From contig NC_086383.1 in NCBI RefSeq assembly GCF_036588685.1, forward strand, positions 51,790,448 through 51,854,447: a stretch of 64,000 bases of DNA. The letters are read 5' to 3'. How positions within the stretch are numbered: position 1 is the stretch's first letter; each line of letters opens with the position of its first letter. Source of the DNA: Mytilus trossulus. Taxonomy: Eukaryota > Mollusca > Bivalvia > Mytilida > Mytilidae. Below are positions 11,566 to 24,016 of this stretch, one piece after another. Made by a program: the position numbers and the translations under genes. The notes under the pieces were generated by a model, which saw only the letters and a program-made list of their open reading frames with translations, did not search any database and had not been told where the DNA came from.

Positions 11566-13995
11566 TTTTATTCTTTTAGAACAAGTTTAAAAATTGCACT
11601 TAGCAACCTTTGTGACGGGATACAAAAAATAAAATGACACAATTGCAAAATTAATTGTACTTGGAAGTTGAAACTAATTAAACATTGCAAGAATTACTAA
11701 TAGAGTTGTTAACTTAGAACATGTACATTCAAGTTGTGCTTTTTAAATGCAAGATGGGAGGTCTATGTCAACATGGTCAATGAGACAGCAACCAATCAAC
11801 AAAAGAGGTCAACATTTTATTTAAAAATAGATAAGTGTCTCTATAACTTGTTGGTTTTATTTCATTTATATTTTCAGTTAGAACATCTATTATGTCTATT
11901 ATTGTTTTTTATTTGATAATTGTCCAGTCCTTGTGTTTATTGTCTGGTCCATGTGACCATTGTCCAGTCTATGTGATCCTTGTCCAGTTGACTTCCTATT
12001 ATAGGTAGGTTTAATTGTATGTGAACTAAATAGAATCATTTACAACCGAAATTTGTTTAAAAAAAAGAGGTGAATGTAGAATTTTAACTCTGACAGGGGG
12101 AGATAATAAACAGATATATTTTAACTTCAAAATATCACAACACTATATAAAAAAGAAGATGTGGTATTATTGCCAATGAGACAATTATCCACAAAAGACC
12201 AAAATGACACAAACATTGACAACTATAGGTAACCGTACGGCCTTCAACAATGAGCAAAGCCCATACCGCATAGTCAGCTATAAAAGGCACCGATAAGACA
12301 ATGTAAAACAATTCAAACGAGAAAACTAACGACCTTATTTATGTAAAAAAATGAACTAAAAACAAATATGTAACACATAAATAAACGACAACCACTGAAT
12401 TACAGGCTCCTGACTTGGGACAGGCACATACATAAATAATGTGGCGGGGTTAAACATGTGAGTGGGATCCCCCCCCCCTAACATTGGACAGTGGTATAAC
12501 AGTACAACATAAGAACAAACTGTAAAAATCAATTGAAAAAGGCTTAACTCATCAGATAGACAAAAAATACAAAAAATACAAGTGGACGTGGCCAGGTACT
12601 TATACATCCCGACACAAAAACACACAATGAACAGACCTGAGAGTACTCACAGTTATCTGACAGCTAGTTCAAAGCCACTAACAACTAATAAAAAAAATCA
12701 TGCATCTAAGACTAAACAATCAATCTGACTAGTGGTTTTTTTATGTAATAAACAAGACTCTATAACATCTTGTAAAAGTGAAGGTTTAGAGGTCTATATC
12801 AATGAGACAGCAACCAATCAATACAAGAGGTCAAATTTGTATCAAGCATCTTTATAATATGTTATAATTATATTTCAACCTGAAATAGAAACATTCATGT
12901 TCTCATTTTAAACATATATCATCAGTATTCATTTGATCCCTGTCCAGTCAAGTCAATCCCTGTCCAGTCGATTTGATCCCTGTCCAGTCAAGTTATTCCT
13001 TGTCGGAGTTGTCCTGTCAAGTTGATCCTTGTCCAGTGGAGTCAAGTTGATCCCTGTCCAGTCAAGTTGAACCTTGTCCAGTTGATTTGATACCTGTCCA
13101 GTCAGGCTGTTGTTAAAGGGGAGATAATCAACAAATTGTTTCAACATTCAAAATACCCAAGACCAATGTCATTGAGACAGCAACCGATCAACAAAACAGG
13201 TCAACATTTTATTTAAAAATAGACAAGTGTCTCTATAAAGTGTTGTTTTTATTTCATTTATATTTTCAGTTTGAACATCTATCATGTCTATTATTCATTT
13301 TTATTTGATAATTGTCCAGTCCTTGTGATCATTGTCCAGTCCGTGATACCATTGTCCAGTCAATGTTATTCTTCTCCAGTTGACTTCCTATTATAGGTAA
13401 GCTTAATTGTATGTGAACTAGATAGAATGATTTACTACTGAAATTTGTTTAAAAAAAAGAGGCAAATGTAGAATTTTTACTCTGACAGGGGGAGATAATT
13501 AACAGATATATTTTACATTCAAAATATCAACAATAGTTTTTTTTAATGTAATAAACAAGACCCCAAAAATATCTTGTAAAAATGAAGGTTTAGAGTTCTA
13601 TATCAATGAGACAGCAACCAAATTTGTATCAAACAATATAAGCAAGCATCTTTATAATATGTTATAATTATATTTCAACATGAAATAGAAACATTCATAT
13701 TCTCATTTTAAACATATATCATCAGTATTTGTTTGATCCCTGTCCAGTCGAGTCAATCCCTGTCCAGTCGATTTGATCCCTGTCCAGTTTAGTTGATCCT
13801 TGTCCAGTTTAGTTGATCCTTGTCCAGTGGAGTTGAACCTTGTCCAGTGGATTTGATTCCTGTTCAGGCAGGCTGTTGTTGTAGGTAAGTACATCATATG
13901 TGAACTATATAGGATCATTTTAATACTGAAATTTGTTTCAAATGTAAAATATTCAAACTCTATAAGGGGAGATAATTAACTAAATTGTTTTAACA
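11566..13995. repeat. Internally duplicated block with GTCCAGT arrays
   Basis: Segments at about 11790-12125 and 13185-13520 match (ttttatttgataattgtcca, aggggggagataat-type words). Segments at about 12722-12965 and 13527-13765 also match (gtaataaacaagac, atcaatgagacagcaacc). The order is therefore A-B-A'-B', with a ~585-base insertion between A and B in the first copy. The B parts hold degenerate ~18-base arrays, ttgatccctgtccagtc, that create false frames on the minus strand. Confidence 0.75.
12135..12722 (+). mobile_element. Mytilus 'gatgtggtatgattgccaat' repeat, near full length
   Basis: Contains gatgtggtattattgccaat, ccgtacggccttcaacaatg, aggctcctgacttgggacag and gcggggttaaacatg, all familiar from a very abundant Mytilus repeat. 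The duplicated copy of the host block (near 13520) lacks this sequence, so it is a real insertion. Fragments lie at 15895-15940 and 41184-41235. The transposition class is not evident to me. Confidence 0.8.
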
Positions 13996-14519
13996 TTCAT
14001 AATACCCAAGACCAATATTTTATAGTAAATGAGACACACACGAACATGAAATCATTGCAAAATTGTTTTTTCTTCAAAATAGATAGGTTAAACTTATGTG
14101 TGAACTTTGGGTTAAGGATAGAAAAAAAAATTGAGTGCTAAGGCTACATTGTGTACAGCACACTGATATCAACCGTATATTCATGATATTAAACAGGTAC
14201 AACACAACATTATAACTCCCGCAATATGTCAACAGTATATATCGATGAGAAGGCAACCCAACAAAGCAAGAACAGAAATATGTAGAGGTCAATATATAGT
14301 CAATAAATACAAAATATCTTCAAATGACAAGGTCTAGATTTTCATGATGCTGGCCATAAAAAAAAAAAAATCATTAGAGTATCTTGTTTAAAAAAGGTGT
14401 CACATGACCCGGCCTGCCAACCAACATGGGCAACACGGCTGAAAATAGAACATAGGTGTAAAATGCCTATTACGCGTCAGTGCCATAAACTATTTGTATT
14501 AAGCCTTATATTTCAGAAG
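13996..14519. other. Unassigned, with a repeat B fragment
   Basis: At 14371-14465 there is a diverged internal piece of repeat B (tatcttgtttaaaaaaggtg ... gaaaatagaacataggtgta). The rest is AT-rich with no supported feature. Confidence 0.45.
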
Positions 14520-15010
14520 GTTCAATATTAAGTTTCAGTAGTAAAGTCCTTTTCTGAAATACTACAAGCAATATGTCAGCTATATTTGGTGTACGAAATT
14601 AATTAAAGGTGTACACGTCGGTCTGGCAGGGTTCATCTGACCTTAAGCTCATTTTCATGGTTCATTGGTCAGTGATAAGTTTCCCTGGTTAGTTCTGTTT
14701 CTCAGATACTATAAGCAATTAGGTTTACTATATTTGATGTATAGAATGATTGTAAGGTGTACATGTCTGTAAGGCAGTGTTCATCTGACTGTGACTTCAT
14801 TTCCATGGTACATTTGTCAATATTTAGTTTCATGGTTGTGTCTGTTTCTTGTATACTATGGCAATAGATCAACTATATTTGGTGTATGTAATGAGTGTAG
14901 AATGTACATATGTCTGTCTGGCTTGGTTTCTCTGACCTTGAACTCATTTGCATGGATCATTGATAATGATAAGTTCAAATCAGCTTCATTCGTCTTTTTG
15001 TCACTTTCAA
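14520..15010 (+). repeat. Dispersed tandem repeat H
   Basis: About three diverged ~160-base units with the words ggtcaactatatttggtgta, ttgtaaggtgtacatgtctg and tctgaccttgacctcattt. Other copies: 28497-28860, 30285-30575, 33690-34015 and 46760-47060, all + strand. This is a common Mytilus repeat. Confidence 0.7.
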
Positions 15011-15169
15011 CATAAAGTAAATCATAAAAGTAAAGCAGGCAGGACATTTCAGCATGTGCAGCAGCATTCTTGTTTTATTCACAGTAGTGTGTGTTTGAGG
15101 AGGGAAAGGGGTCAGCAGGGGGATAGTCAATTATTACACGAAATGATAATGTGATTCATATATGTATTC

Positions 15170-15450
15170 CTTTTTTATGCCCACACCTTAGCAGAGGGGG
15201 CATTAAGTTTTACCCTTGTCTGTCTGTCGGCCCGTACTTCTGTACTTCCCGAAATTGGTTTCCGTTCACTAACTTAAGTGTCCTTCAACCAAATGTTATT
15301 AAACTTGTACACAATGCATATTACCGCAAAACACAGATAAAGTTTCAATTTTGGTGGCATCACTTTTACATGTTTTACCATTATTGAGTTCTGTCCCTTA
15401 TAATATTGTATGCAAGCAGGGGCATCATCTGTGTCCCTTGGACACATTCC
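15170..15450 (+). repeat. Dispersed repeat A copy
   Basis: Starts tttttatgcccacaccttag and gcagagggggcattaag, then tccttcaaccaaatgttatt, and ends near ttggacacattccccattt. Confidence 0.65.
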
Positions 15451-16264
15451 CCATTTATTTATTTTACTTATGCTAATAAATATAGATTAATGTTCAGTGC
15501 AATTACTAGTACCTATAAATATTAAAAAATTTTTTTGCAATTATTTTGTTTGAAAATTTATAAAGAGTGGTTGAAAAGTTCAGCAGATTTTTATTTCACT
15601 TTATTTTTGGTAAGTACATATTTAATGTCTTTTTATGTTAGGTAAGTAGGGTTTATTTAAGACTTAAATTATTTTTTTAATAAGCAAAGCAGTGAAACAT
15701 GTATTTTTACACTTCAGTGATCACACTGGTTTGATCTAGAAATTTATTAGTATATATACTCTTGCATTGAAATCTCCTCACTAGCTATTTCACTCTTTTT
15801 ATTGGATATGTAAATTCCCTTTGTTGTAGAATTCTTATTTATACTATTGTAATGTTTTATCTTTACATTTTGAATTTGATATTGATTCAAAAACAGGAAT
15901 ATGTGGTATGATTGCCAATAAGACAACTTTCTATCAGAAAAGTGAATGTGATGCATGATCTCTTGTCACCAAAATGAGGTTAAACATTATATTATAATTC
16001 TGCATTTGATTCATAATTTGAACGGACAATAATAATGGTATAAATTCAGATATGTGATGCTAATTTAATGTATGTCACTTATTCAAGCTTCGGTTTAAAA
16101 TCTGATATGATAGAAGTTTGGTTTAACTATATCAATACTAAATGCTGTAGAAATTATTTCAATTTTTAGCTATTAGAATGTTGTCTTCTCAATTTGATTC
16201 AGACTTTAATGAGTGTGAAAAGAATAGCCAACAAATAAAACTGTGGTTGAAATGATTTATTGTA
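15451..16264. other. Unassigned sequence
   Basis: AT-rich. Contains only a short fragment (atgtggtatgattgccaata, 15900-15940) of the Mytilus repeat seen at 12135. Confidence 0.4.
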
Positions 16265-16600
16265 CATTACAGTGCAGTTTTTTTATACGCCTGTTTACAG
16301 GACATATTATGGTATACCTCTGTCCGTCCGTCCATCTGTCCGTCGTCAACATGTCGGAAATCAACTCAAAACGCTTTACCCAATTTGTATAAAACTTTAG
16401 TGGATGGTATATATCTATTGCTGTGAGCTCCATTTCGTTTTTCATAAATTTTAGATTTTACGTTTCCGAGAAATGGGGTTTTCCAGTTTTCGGACAATAA
16501 CTCAAAAATGCTTGGTCAATTGTTTTTATTTGATGCATTTGAAGCTATGCTTCAAAGGTTTATATATAGTGATTATGCAATAGTAGCACGTTCATTAATT
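16265..16600 (+). repeat. Dispersed repeat I ('tatacgcctgtttacaggac')
   Basis: Has the self-complementary word cctgtttacagg near its start, then Tccgtccgtcc and gtcaacatgtcggaaatc. It looks like one of the bivalve repeats that begin with a short palindrome and a tccg run. Confidence 0.5.
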
Positions 16601-18072
16601 AGGGCCCCGCCTTTAGGCGGGTCACCCTATAATGATCAGTCTGTCCGTCCGTCTGTCCGTCCGTAACACTTTCGTGTCCGCTCCATATCTAGAGAACCAT
16701 TATGATTTCATACTTTATACTTTACATGTATATTAACCACCACCAGAGGGCGTGTCATGATGTGTGTACAACTTCCTAGGTCAAAGGTCAAGGTAAAAAA
16801 ACTTTGGTTTCAGATGACAACCCTGTATCCTGTGGTGAAGATCGTGTCCGCTCTATATCTTGAGAACCATTATGATTTCAAAGTTTATACTTGACATCCA
16901 TTTTAACCAACACCAGAGGGTGTGTCATGATGTATGTACAACTTCCTAGGTCAAAGGTCAAGGTCAAAACTTTGGTTTCAGTTGACAACCCTGTGTCCTT
17001 TTGTGAAGATTGTGTCCGCTCCATATCTAGATAACCGTTATGACTTTATACTTAATACTTAACATGATTATTAACCAACACCAGAGGGTGTGTCATGATG
17101 TTTGTACAACTATCTAGGTCAAAGGTCAAGGTCAAAAACTTTGGTTTCAGTTGACAACCCCGTGTCCTGTGGTGAAGATCGTGTCCGCTCCATATCTAGA
17201 TAACCGTTATGATTTCAAAGTTTATACTTGACATCCATTTTTACCACCACCAGAGGGCGTGTCATGATGTATGTACAACTTCCTAGGTCAAAGGTCAATG
17301 TAAAAAAAAAAATTGGTTTCAGTTGACAACCCCGTGTCCTGTTGTGAAGATTGTGTCCGCTCTATATCTTGAGAACCGTTATGATTTCAAATAGTATACT
17401 TGACATCCATTTTAACCAACACCAGAGGGTGTGTCATGATGTATGTACCACTTCCTAGGTCAAAGGTCTGTCTGTCTGTTGGTCTGTCCATCGCTAACAA
17501 ATTTGATCCACACTATATTTTGAGAGGACAGCTGTTATTATTTCATACTTTATACCTGACAAACATTTTCAACTTAACATATATATTAACCAACACCAGA
17601 GAATGTGTCATAATGTATGCATCCTAAGTCAAAGGTCAGTCCGTCGGTCTGTCCATCCGTTCGTTGTTCTTAACAAATTGTGTCCGCTCTACCTCTCGAG
17701 AACCGTTAATATTTCATACTTTATACTTGGTGGGTCATAATACATGGAAGGCATAATTCTAAAAATATGTGACAAATATCAATTGGGCAGCACCTTTAAA
17801 CATATTGTTCAAACATCAATCCATATATCCAGAAGTCACCTTAGAGTAGTCAACAATGAGTTCACATCATGCAGTCATATCACTTTTATACTATGAAAGT
17901 AAGTTGAGAATATTTATCAGTTTTAACTTAAAATCTTAGATTAAAATCACACGTGAGACTATGTAATAACTTCAAATAATGCTTCATATCAGATTATCCA
18001 TACAACTTGTTTACCCCACATTATTGACAGCGGGGCCCACAGAGATGGCTCCCATCTCAATGATATCTAGTT
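16601..18072 (+). repeat. Dispersed repeat J with ~185-bp internal tandem units
   Basis: Starts agggccccgcctttaggcgg and ends near cagcggggcccacagagatg, a partly inverted pair of ends. Inside are about six diverged units with gtgtccgctccatatctaga, caccagagggcgtgtcatga and ctaggtcaaaggtcaaggt. Confidence 0.75.
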
Positions 18073-18528
18073 ATGTTTACTTTAGAAGCTTCATTCTTAT
18101 GATGTAATGAATGAACATGTCCAAAGTCAGGAGCCTGTTATTCAGTGGTTGTTTATTGTTTCTGTATCATATTTCTTTTAATTTTGATTGTTTGTACATA
18201 AATATGGCAGTTAGTTTGCTAGTTTGAATTGTTTGACAATTGTTATTTCGTGGCTTTTTATAGCAAACTGCTTTTTTTTTTAAAGTTTAAACATAGCCTT
18301 GGTTACATTCCTTTTGCATTTATTCTTCCAGAGTTATGTCCCTTCAATATTTAGGTAGATGATCACTATAGAGCTATTAGTTGATACAAAGATTTAGTTG
18401 TGTATATCTGAATACGTACATAGGTCAGTATTTATAAGTCCAAAAACAGTATATTTTTTTTCAGTTGCATGAAGCAGTAACAATAATTACTCAACAGTTT
18501 ATAAATATGTTTTTTTTTTCTATTTTAG
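18073..18528. other. Possible 5' region of the ROCO gene
   Basis: Lies directly upstream of the candidate start exon. No TATA, initiator or other core promoter element stands out, and I cannot place a transcription start. Confidence 0.3.
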
Positions 18529-18552
18529 GAGATAATGGAAGTGTGGAATTAC
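18529..18552 (+). CDS. Candidate first coding exon (start codon at 18535)
   Basis: A good donor (gtaagc at 18553) follows a short open stretch with ATG at 18535, A at -3 and G at +4. The next identified exon at 19455 continues the frame to give a start reading MEVWNYKLYEAAENG, a natural beginning for an ankyrin cap. An in-frame TAG at 18526-18528 means this ATG would be the first in frame if transcription starts upstream. The same spot also looks like an acceptor (tattttag before 18529), so the 24 bases could instead be a microexon joined to an undetected 5' exon. No TATA box or other promoter element could be identified upstream. Confidence 0.4.
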
Positions 18553-21500
18553 GTAAGCTTTTTTCTTCTTTAAAGTCAAAACTGTCAAGTGTTTTTATTG
18601 TTTATCTGATAGAAAATATAAGCATGTTATAATATGTAGGGATGTTTTAAAAATTTGTGATTTTGTGATTAATTGGACACCCCCACAAGGGCCACACTCT
18701 TTGATATCCCTCAGCATGCTCAGTGAATAATTGGATTTATCAGTCACCAATCTTTTGTAGACTGAAATGTTGCTTAGCAGATATAAATGCAGCTAAAACA
18801 ATTTTCTAGTCTTTGGTTTAGACCCGTCTTGGGAACGAACCCAATCAATTCTGCTATAGAGGAGAACACGCTACCACAAAACGACCAAGTGGTTTTTGGT
18901 TTCAATTGAAAGTATATAACATCTGTAATTTTCAGCAGTTTGGTTTTATTTAAAAAATTCCGGTTCTTTCAACGGGTTACAATTTGCTCTATTACCCTCT
19001 CAGCTAAGTGTAATTTAATTTATTGTGCTGATATGTTTGTGATTATTGTCTTTTAAATTGTAAATTGAAAGTACTTGACTATGACGTCATGTACATAACA
19101 TTGTTACAGTTATTAGAAAAATAACAATGTTGAATCAAGATGTCTTTTTGATGTTGACAGACTATGAAAAAGGAGTGAGGCCAAAATGAGCATTATCTTT
19201 GAAATTATTGATGTAAATTCAGTTTGTTGTCTTTTAAAGTATTGATGTTTATTTGGTCTGCACGAAAAAGTGACATTCAAAAAGATGTCTCCAGTTGAGA
19301 AATTGGATAGAGTTAAATGTCTATATGTATTTACCAATAAAAATCTGTAATTTGAAAGTGTTTGATAATTATTCTCTGGTGTTAGAGTTAAAACCATTTA
19401 AGTAACTTAACTCTTCACATTCTGCTAAATGTAATCTCTATTTCTTACTTACAGAAACTTTATGAAGCTGCTGAAAATGGGAGCGTAGAGGACTTGAAGC
19501 TTTGCCTAGCAAATGGAGCTAACATTGATAATCAAGTAGGTAAACTTGTAACATTGAATATTAAAAAGGTAAACTTGTAACATTGAATATCAAAACTCAA
19601 CACTATATATGTAAATCAGTTTTACTTATGAAAAAGTAATATTCTTGATAGTTCATAAAAATGGTTTATATGAATTGCCACAAATATTGAAAACTCAGTG
19701 ACTCAAATACAACAATTAACAACACATGGTCTGGACCTGACTACTCAGGGTAAATAGACATACAAATACAACAACTAACAACACATGGTCTGGACCTGAC
19801 TACTCAGAGTAAATAGACATATAAATACAACAACTAACAACACATGGTCTGGACCTGACTACTGAGAGTAATAGACATACAAATTCAACAACAAACAACA
19901 CATTGTCTGGACCTGACTACTCAGGGTAAATAGACATACAAATACAACAACTAACAACACATGGTCTGGACCTGACTACTGAGAGTAAATAGACATACAA
20001 ATACAACAACTAACAACACATGGTCCGGACCTGACTACTCAGGGAAAATAGACAAACAAATACAATAACTAATAACACATGATCTGGACCTGACTACTCA
20101 GAGTAAATAGACAAACAAATACAACAACAAACAACACATGGTCTGGACCTGACTACTCAGAGTAATAGACAAATAAATACAACAACTTACAACACATGGT
20201 CTGGACCTAACTACTAAGAGTAAATAGACAAATATAACAACACACAACACATTGTCTGGACCTGACTACTCAGAGTAATAGACATACAAATATAACAACT
20301 AACAACACATGGTCTGGACCTGACTACTCAGGGTAAATAGACAAACAAATACATCAACTAACAACTCATGGTCTGGACCTGACTGCTCAGAGTAAATAGA
20401 CAAACAAATATAACAACTAACAACATATGGTCTGGACCTGACTACTCAGAGTAAATAGACAAATAAATACAACAACTTACAACACATGGTCTGGACCTGA
20501 CTGCTCAGAGTAAATAGACAATCAAATATAACAACTAACAACACATGGTCTGGACCTGACTACTCAGAGTAATAGACAAACAAGTATAACAACCAAACAC
20601 ATGGTCTGGACCTGACTACTCAGAGTAAATAGACAAATAAATACAACAACTTACAACACATGGTCTGGACCTGACTGCTCAGAGTAAATAGACAAACAAA
20701 TATATAACAACTAACAACACATGGTCTGGACCTGACTACTCAGAGTAATAGACAAACAAGTATAACAACCAAACACATGGTCTGGACCTGACTACTCAGA
20801 GTAAATAGACAAATAAATACAACAACTTACAACACATGGTCTGGACCTGACTGCTCAGAGTAAATAGACAAACAAATATAACAACTAACAACACATGGTC
20901 TGGACCTGACTACTCAGAGTAATAGACAAACAAGTATAACAACCAAACACATGGTCTGGACCTGACTACTCAGAGTAAATAGACAAATAAATACAACAAC
21001 TTACAACACATGGTCTGGACCTGACTGCTCAGAGTAAATAGACAAATAAATACAACAACTTACAACACATGGTCTGGACCTGACTACTGAGAGTAAATAG
21101 ACATACAAACACAACAACAAACAACACATGGTCTGGACCTGACTACTCAGAGTAAATAGACAAACAAATATAACAACTAACAACACATGGTCTGGACCTG
21201 ACTACTCAGGGTAAATAGACAAACAAATACAATAACTAATAACACATGATCTGGACCTGACTACTCAGAGTAAATAGACAAACAAATACAATAACTAACA
21301 ACACATGGTCTGGACCTGACTGCTCAGAGTAAATAGACAAACAAATATAACAACTAACAACGCATGGTCTGGACCTGACTACTCTAGAGTAATAGACAAA
21401 TAAATACAACAACTTACAACACATGGTCTGGACCTGACTACTGAGAGTAAATAGACATACAAACACAACAACAAACAACACATGGTCTGGACCTGACTAC

Positions 21501-23985
21501 TCAGAGTAAATAGACAAACAAATATAACAACTAACAACACATGGTCTGGACCTGACTGCTCAGAGTAAATAGACAAACAAATATAACAACTAACAACACA
21601 TGGTCTGGACCTGACAGCTCAGAGTAAATAGACAAACAAATATAACAGCTAACAACACATGGTCTGGACCTGACTGCTCAGAGTAAATAGACAAACAAAT
21701 ATAACAACTAACAACACATGGTCTGGACCTGACTACTCAGAGTAATAGACAAATAAATACAACAACAAACAACACATGGTCTGGACCTGACTACTGAGAG
21801 TAAATAGACATACAAACACAACAACAAACAACACATGGTCTGGACCTGACTACTCAGAGTAAATAGACAAACAAATATAACAACAGACAACACATGGTCT
21901 GGACCTGACTACTCAGAGTAAATAGACAAACAAATACAACAACACACAACACATGATCTGGACCTGACTACTCAGAGTAAATAGACAAACAAATATAACA
22001 ACACACAACATATGATCTGGACCTGACTACTCAGAGTAAATAGACAAACAAATATAACAACTAACAACACATGGTCTGGACCTGACAACTCAGAGTAAAT
22101 AGACAATAAATACAACAACTAACAACACATGGTCTGGACCTGACTACTCAGAGTAAATAGACAAACAAATACAACAACAAACAACACAGGGTCTGGACCT
22201 GACTACCAGGGTTTCCGCTGGCGGTCGCCATTTTTCGCAATTTGCGAAAAAATAATTATTGTGGCGATTAAAATTCGTCATTGGCGAAAGAATTTGTCGA
22301 AAGAAATATATATAACGATTTATTTTCAGCCATCTTGTTTATTTACTTTTTCCGGGTTTCTCTTACTTTACCTATCAGACAATACTCGGAATTCACCTTG
22401 AACTCGTTAAGATTTTGACAGAAAATCAATAATCAGCTGATTGCTTTCATAGCTATCGACATCAAAGGACTAATTAATAAAGGTGTTGATTTTATGATAT
22501 GACAAAATAATATGGCTTCTGTTACATGTCACAAAAGGGATTTATTAGCAACTTTGCGACGCACGTGTTTGCAAAATTTTTAAGCTTCCTCTCCTTCTTT
22601 TAATGATAGTCTAGAAAAGAAAATTGTTGTTATGACGAAAAATGTTCAAAAGAAAGAACAGTCTCTGATTTAAAATTTTATCATTTAACTTTCATATAGA
22701 TCATTGATTTCAGTGTGTACTTTCAAAATCGTATCAGTGTTCAGTGACACACGTGTTTCAAGCATATAGCATGTATAGTTTTACTTATTTACGATGGTCT
22801 AGAAAAGAAAACTGTCGATATGAAGAAATCTATTCAAAAGGTTGGCATGAAAGTAACCCTTCAATGAATTGACTTCACTTACACAAGGGATCAATTCCAA
22901 GTGATAAGATGCTTCGTTTTGTTGTAAAAACCACTTCTTATTTAGGGGGAGGGTGGCTGGAGAAAAAAAAGGAAACTTTTAAAAGAAAAATATATTTGTG
23001 TTACTTGGCGAAAAAAAAATAAAGTGGCGAAAAAAATATTGTTTTGGCGAAAGAGGTGGCGAAAAAAATAATTGACCCAGGGGAAACCCTGCTGACTACT
23101 CAGAGTAAATAGACAAACAAATACAACAACTTACAACTCATGGTCTGGACCTGACTACTCATAGTATATAGACAAACAAATATAACAACACACAACACAT
23201 GGTCTGGACCTGACTACTGAGAGTAAATAGACAAAACAAATATAACAACTAACAACACATGGTCTGGACCTGACTACTCATAGTATATAGACAAACAAAT
23301 ATAACAACACACAACACATGGCCCAGACCTGACCTGCTCAGTAAATAGACAAACAAATATAACAACAAACAACACATGGTCCAGGTTGTCTGATTTGGTA
23401 CACACACAAAATGTGGAGGGGTTAAACCATATGTGTTTTTTTATGATTCCCCCTTGGCCTATCTAGACCATTGGTATTAATAATAAAACACACAATAATA
23501 AAACCTGAACTGTTCAAATACCATTGGTATGTATGTTAACTGATACTTAGTCATTATACTGAATCAACATTAAATCAAAATTCTGAATTTAATTAGAGTT
23601 TTAATGGAAAAATACATGCATGGTTTGATTTTAAAATATTTCTCTTTTTGTTTGAGTTATGGATGGTGAAGTTCTTATTTCGCTTCTTGACATGAAACAA
23701 TTTTTTACACTTATGTTTTTCTTGATGTTGTGTTAACAACTTTGGTCAGATAGTGATATGTATAAAGATCTAATGTAGAAACATCTTGTAAAAAGGACAA
23801 ATAGTCGTTAGATTCATATAAAATGTAATTCCATTTAATCATATAATTGTTCTGAATCTGGAAATACTACTCTTTTTAACTTTTCTTTGATTTTTTTTAA
23901 AAATTAATGATTATACTGAATCTGCACTAAATCCTGTTGTTAATTAGACATGTTTAATGGACAATAAATGCTTGTATGAATAATG

Positions 23986-24016
<31 letters not shown>

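Noticed and set aside
18531..18640. Frame reading DNGSVELRKLFSS across 18531-18570, similar to ENGSVED of the next exon
   Set aside because: It runs through the strong gtaagc donor and does not keep the frame of the ankyrin exon; the resemblance is short and may be chance.
20990..21900. Minus-strand frames reading VVIFVCLFTLSSQVQTMCC repeats as membrane proteins
   Set aside because: They are translations of the 62-bp minisatellite, and small length changes move them between frames.
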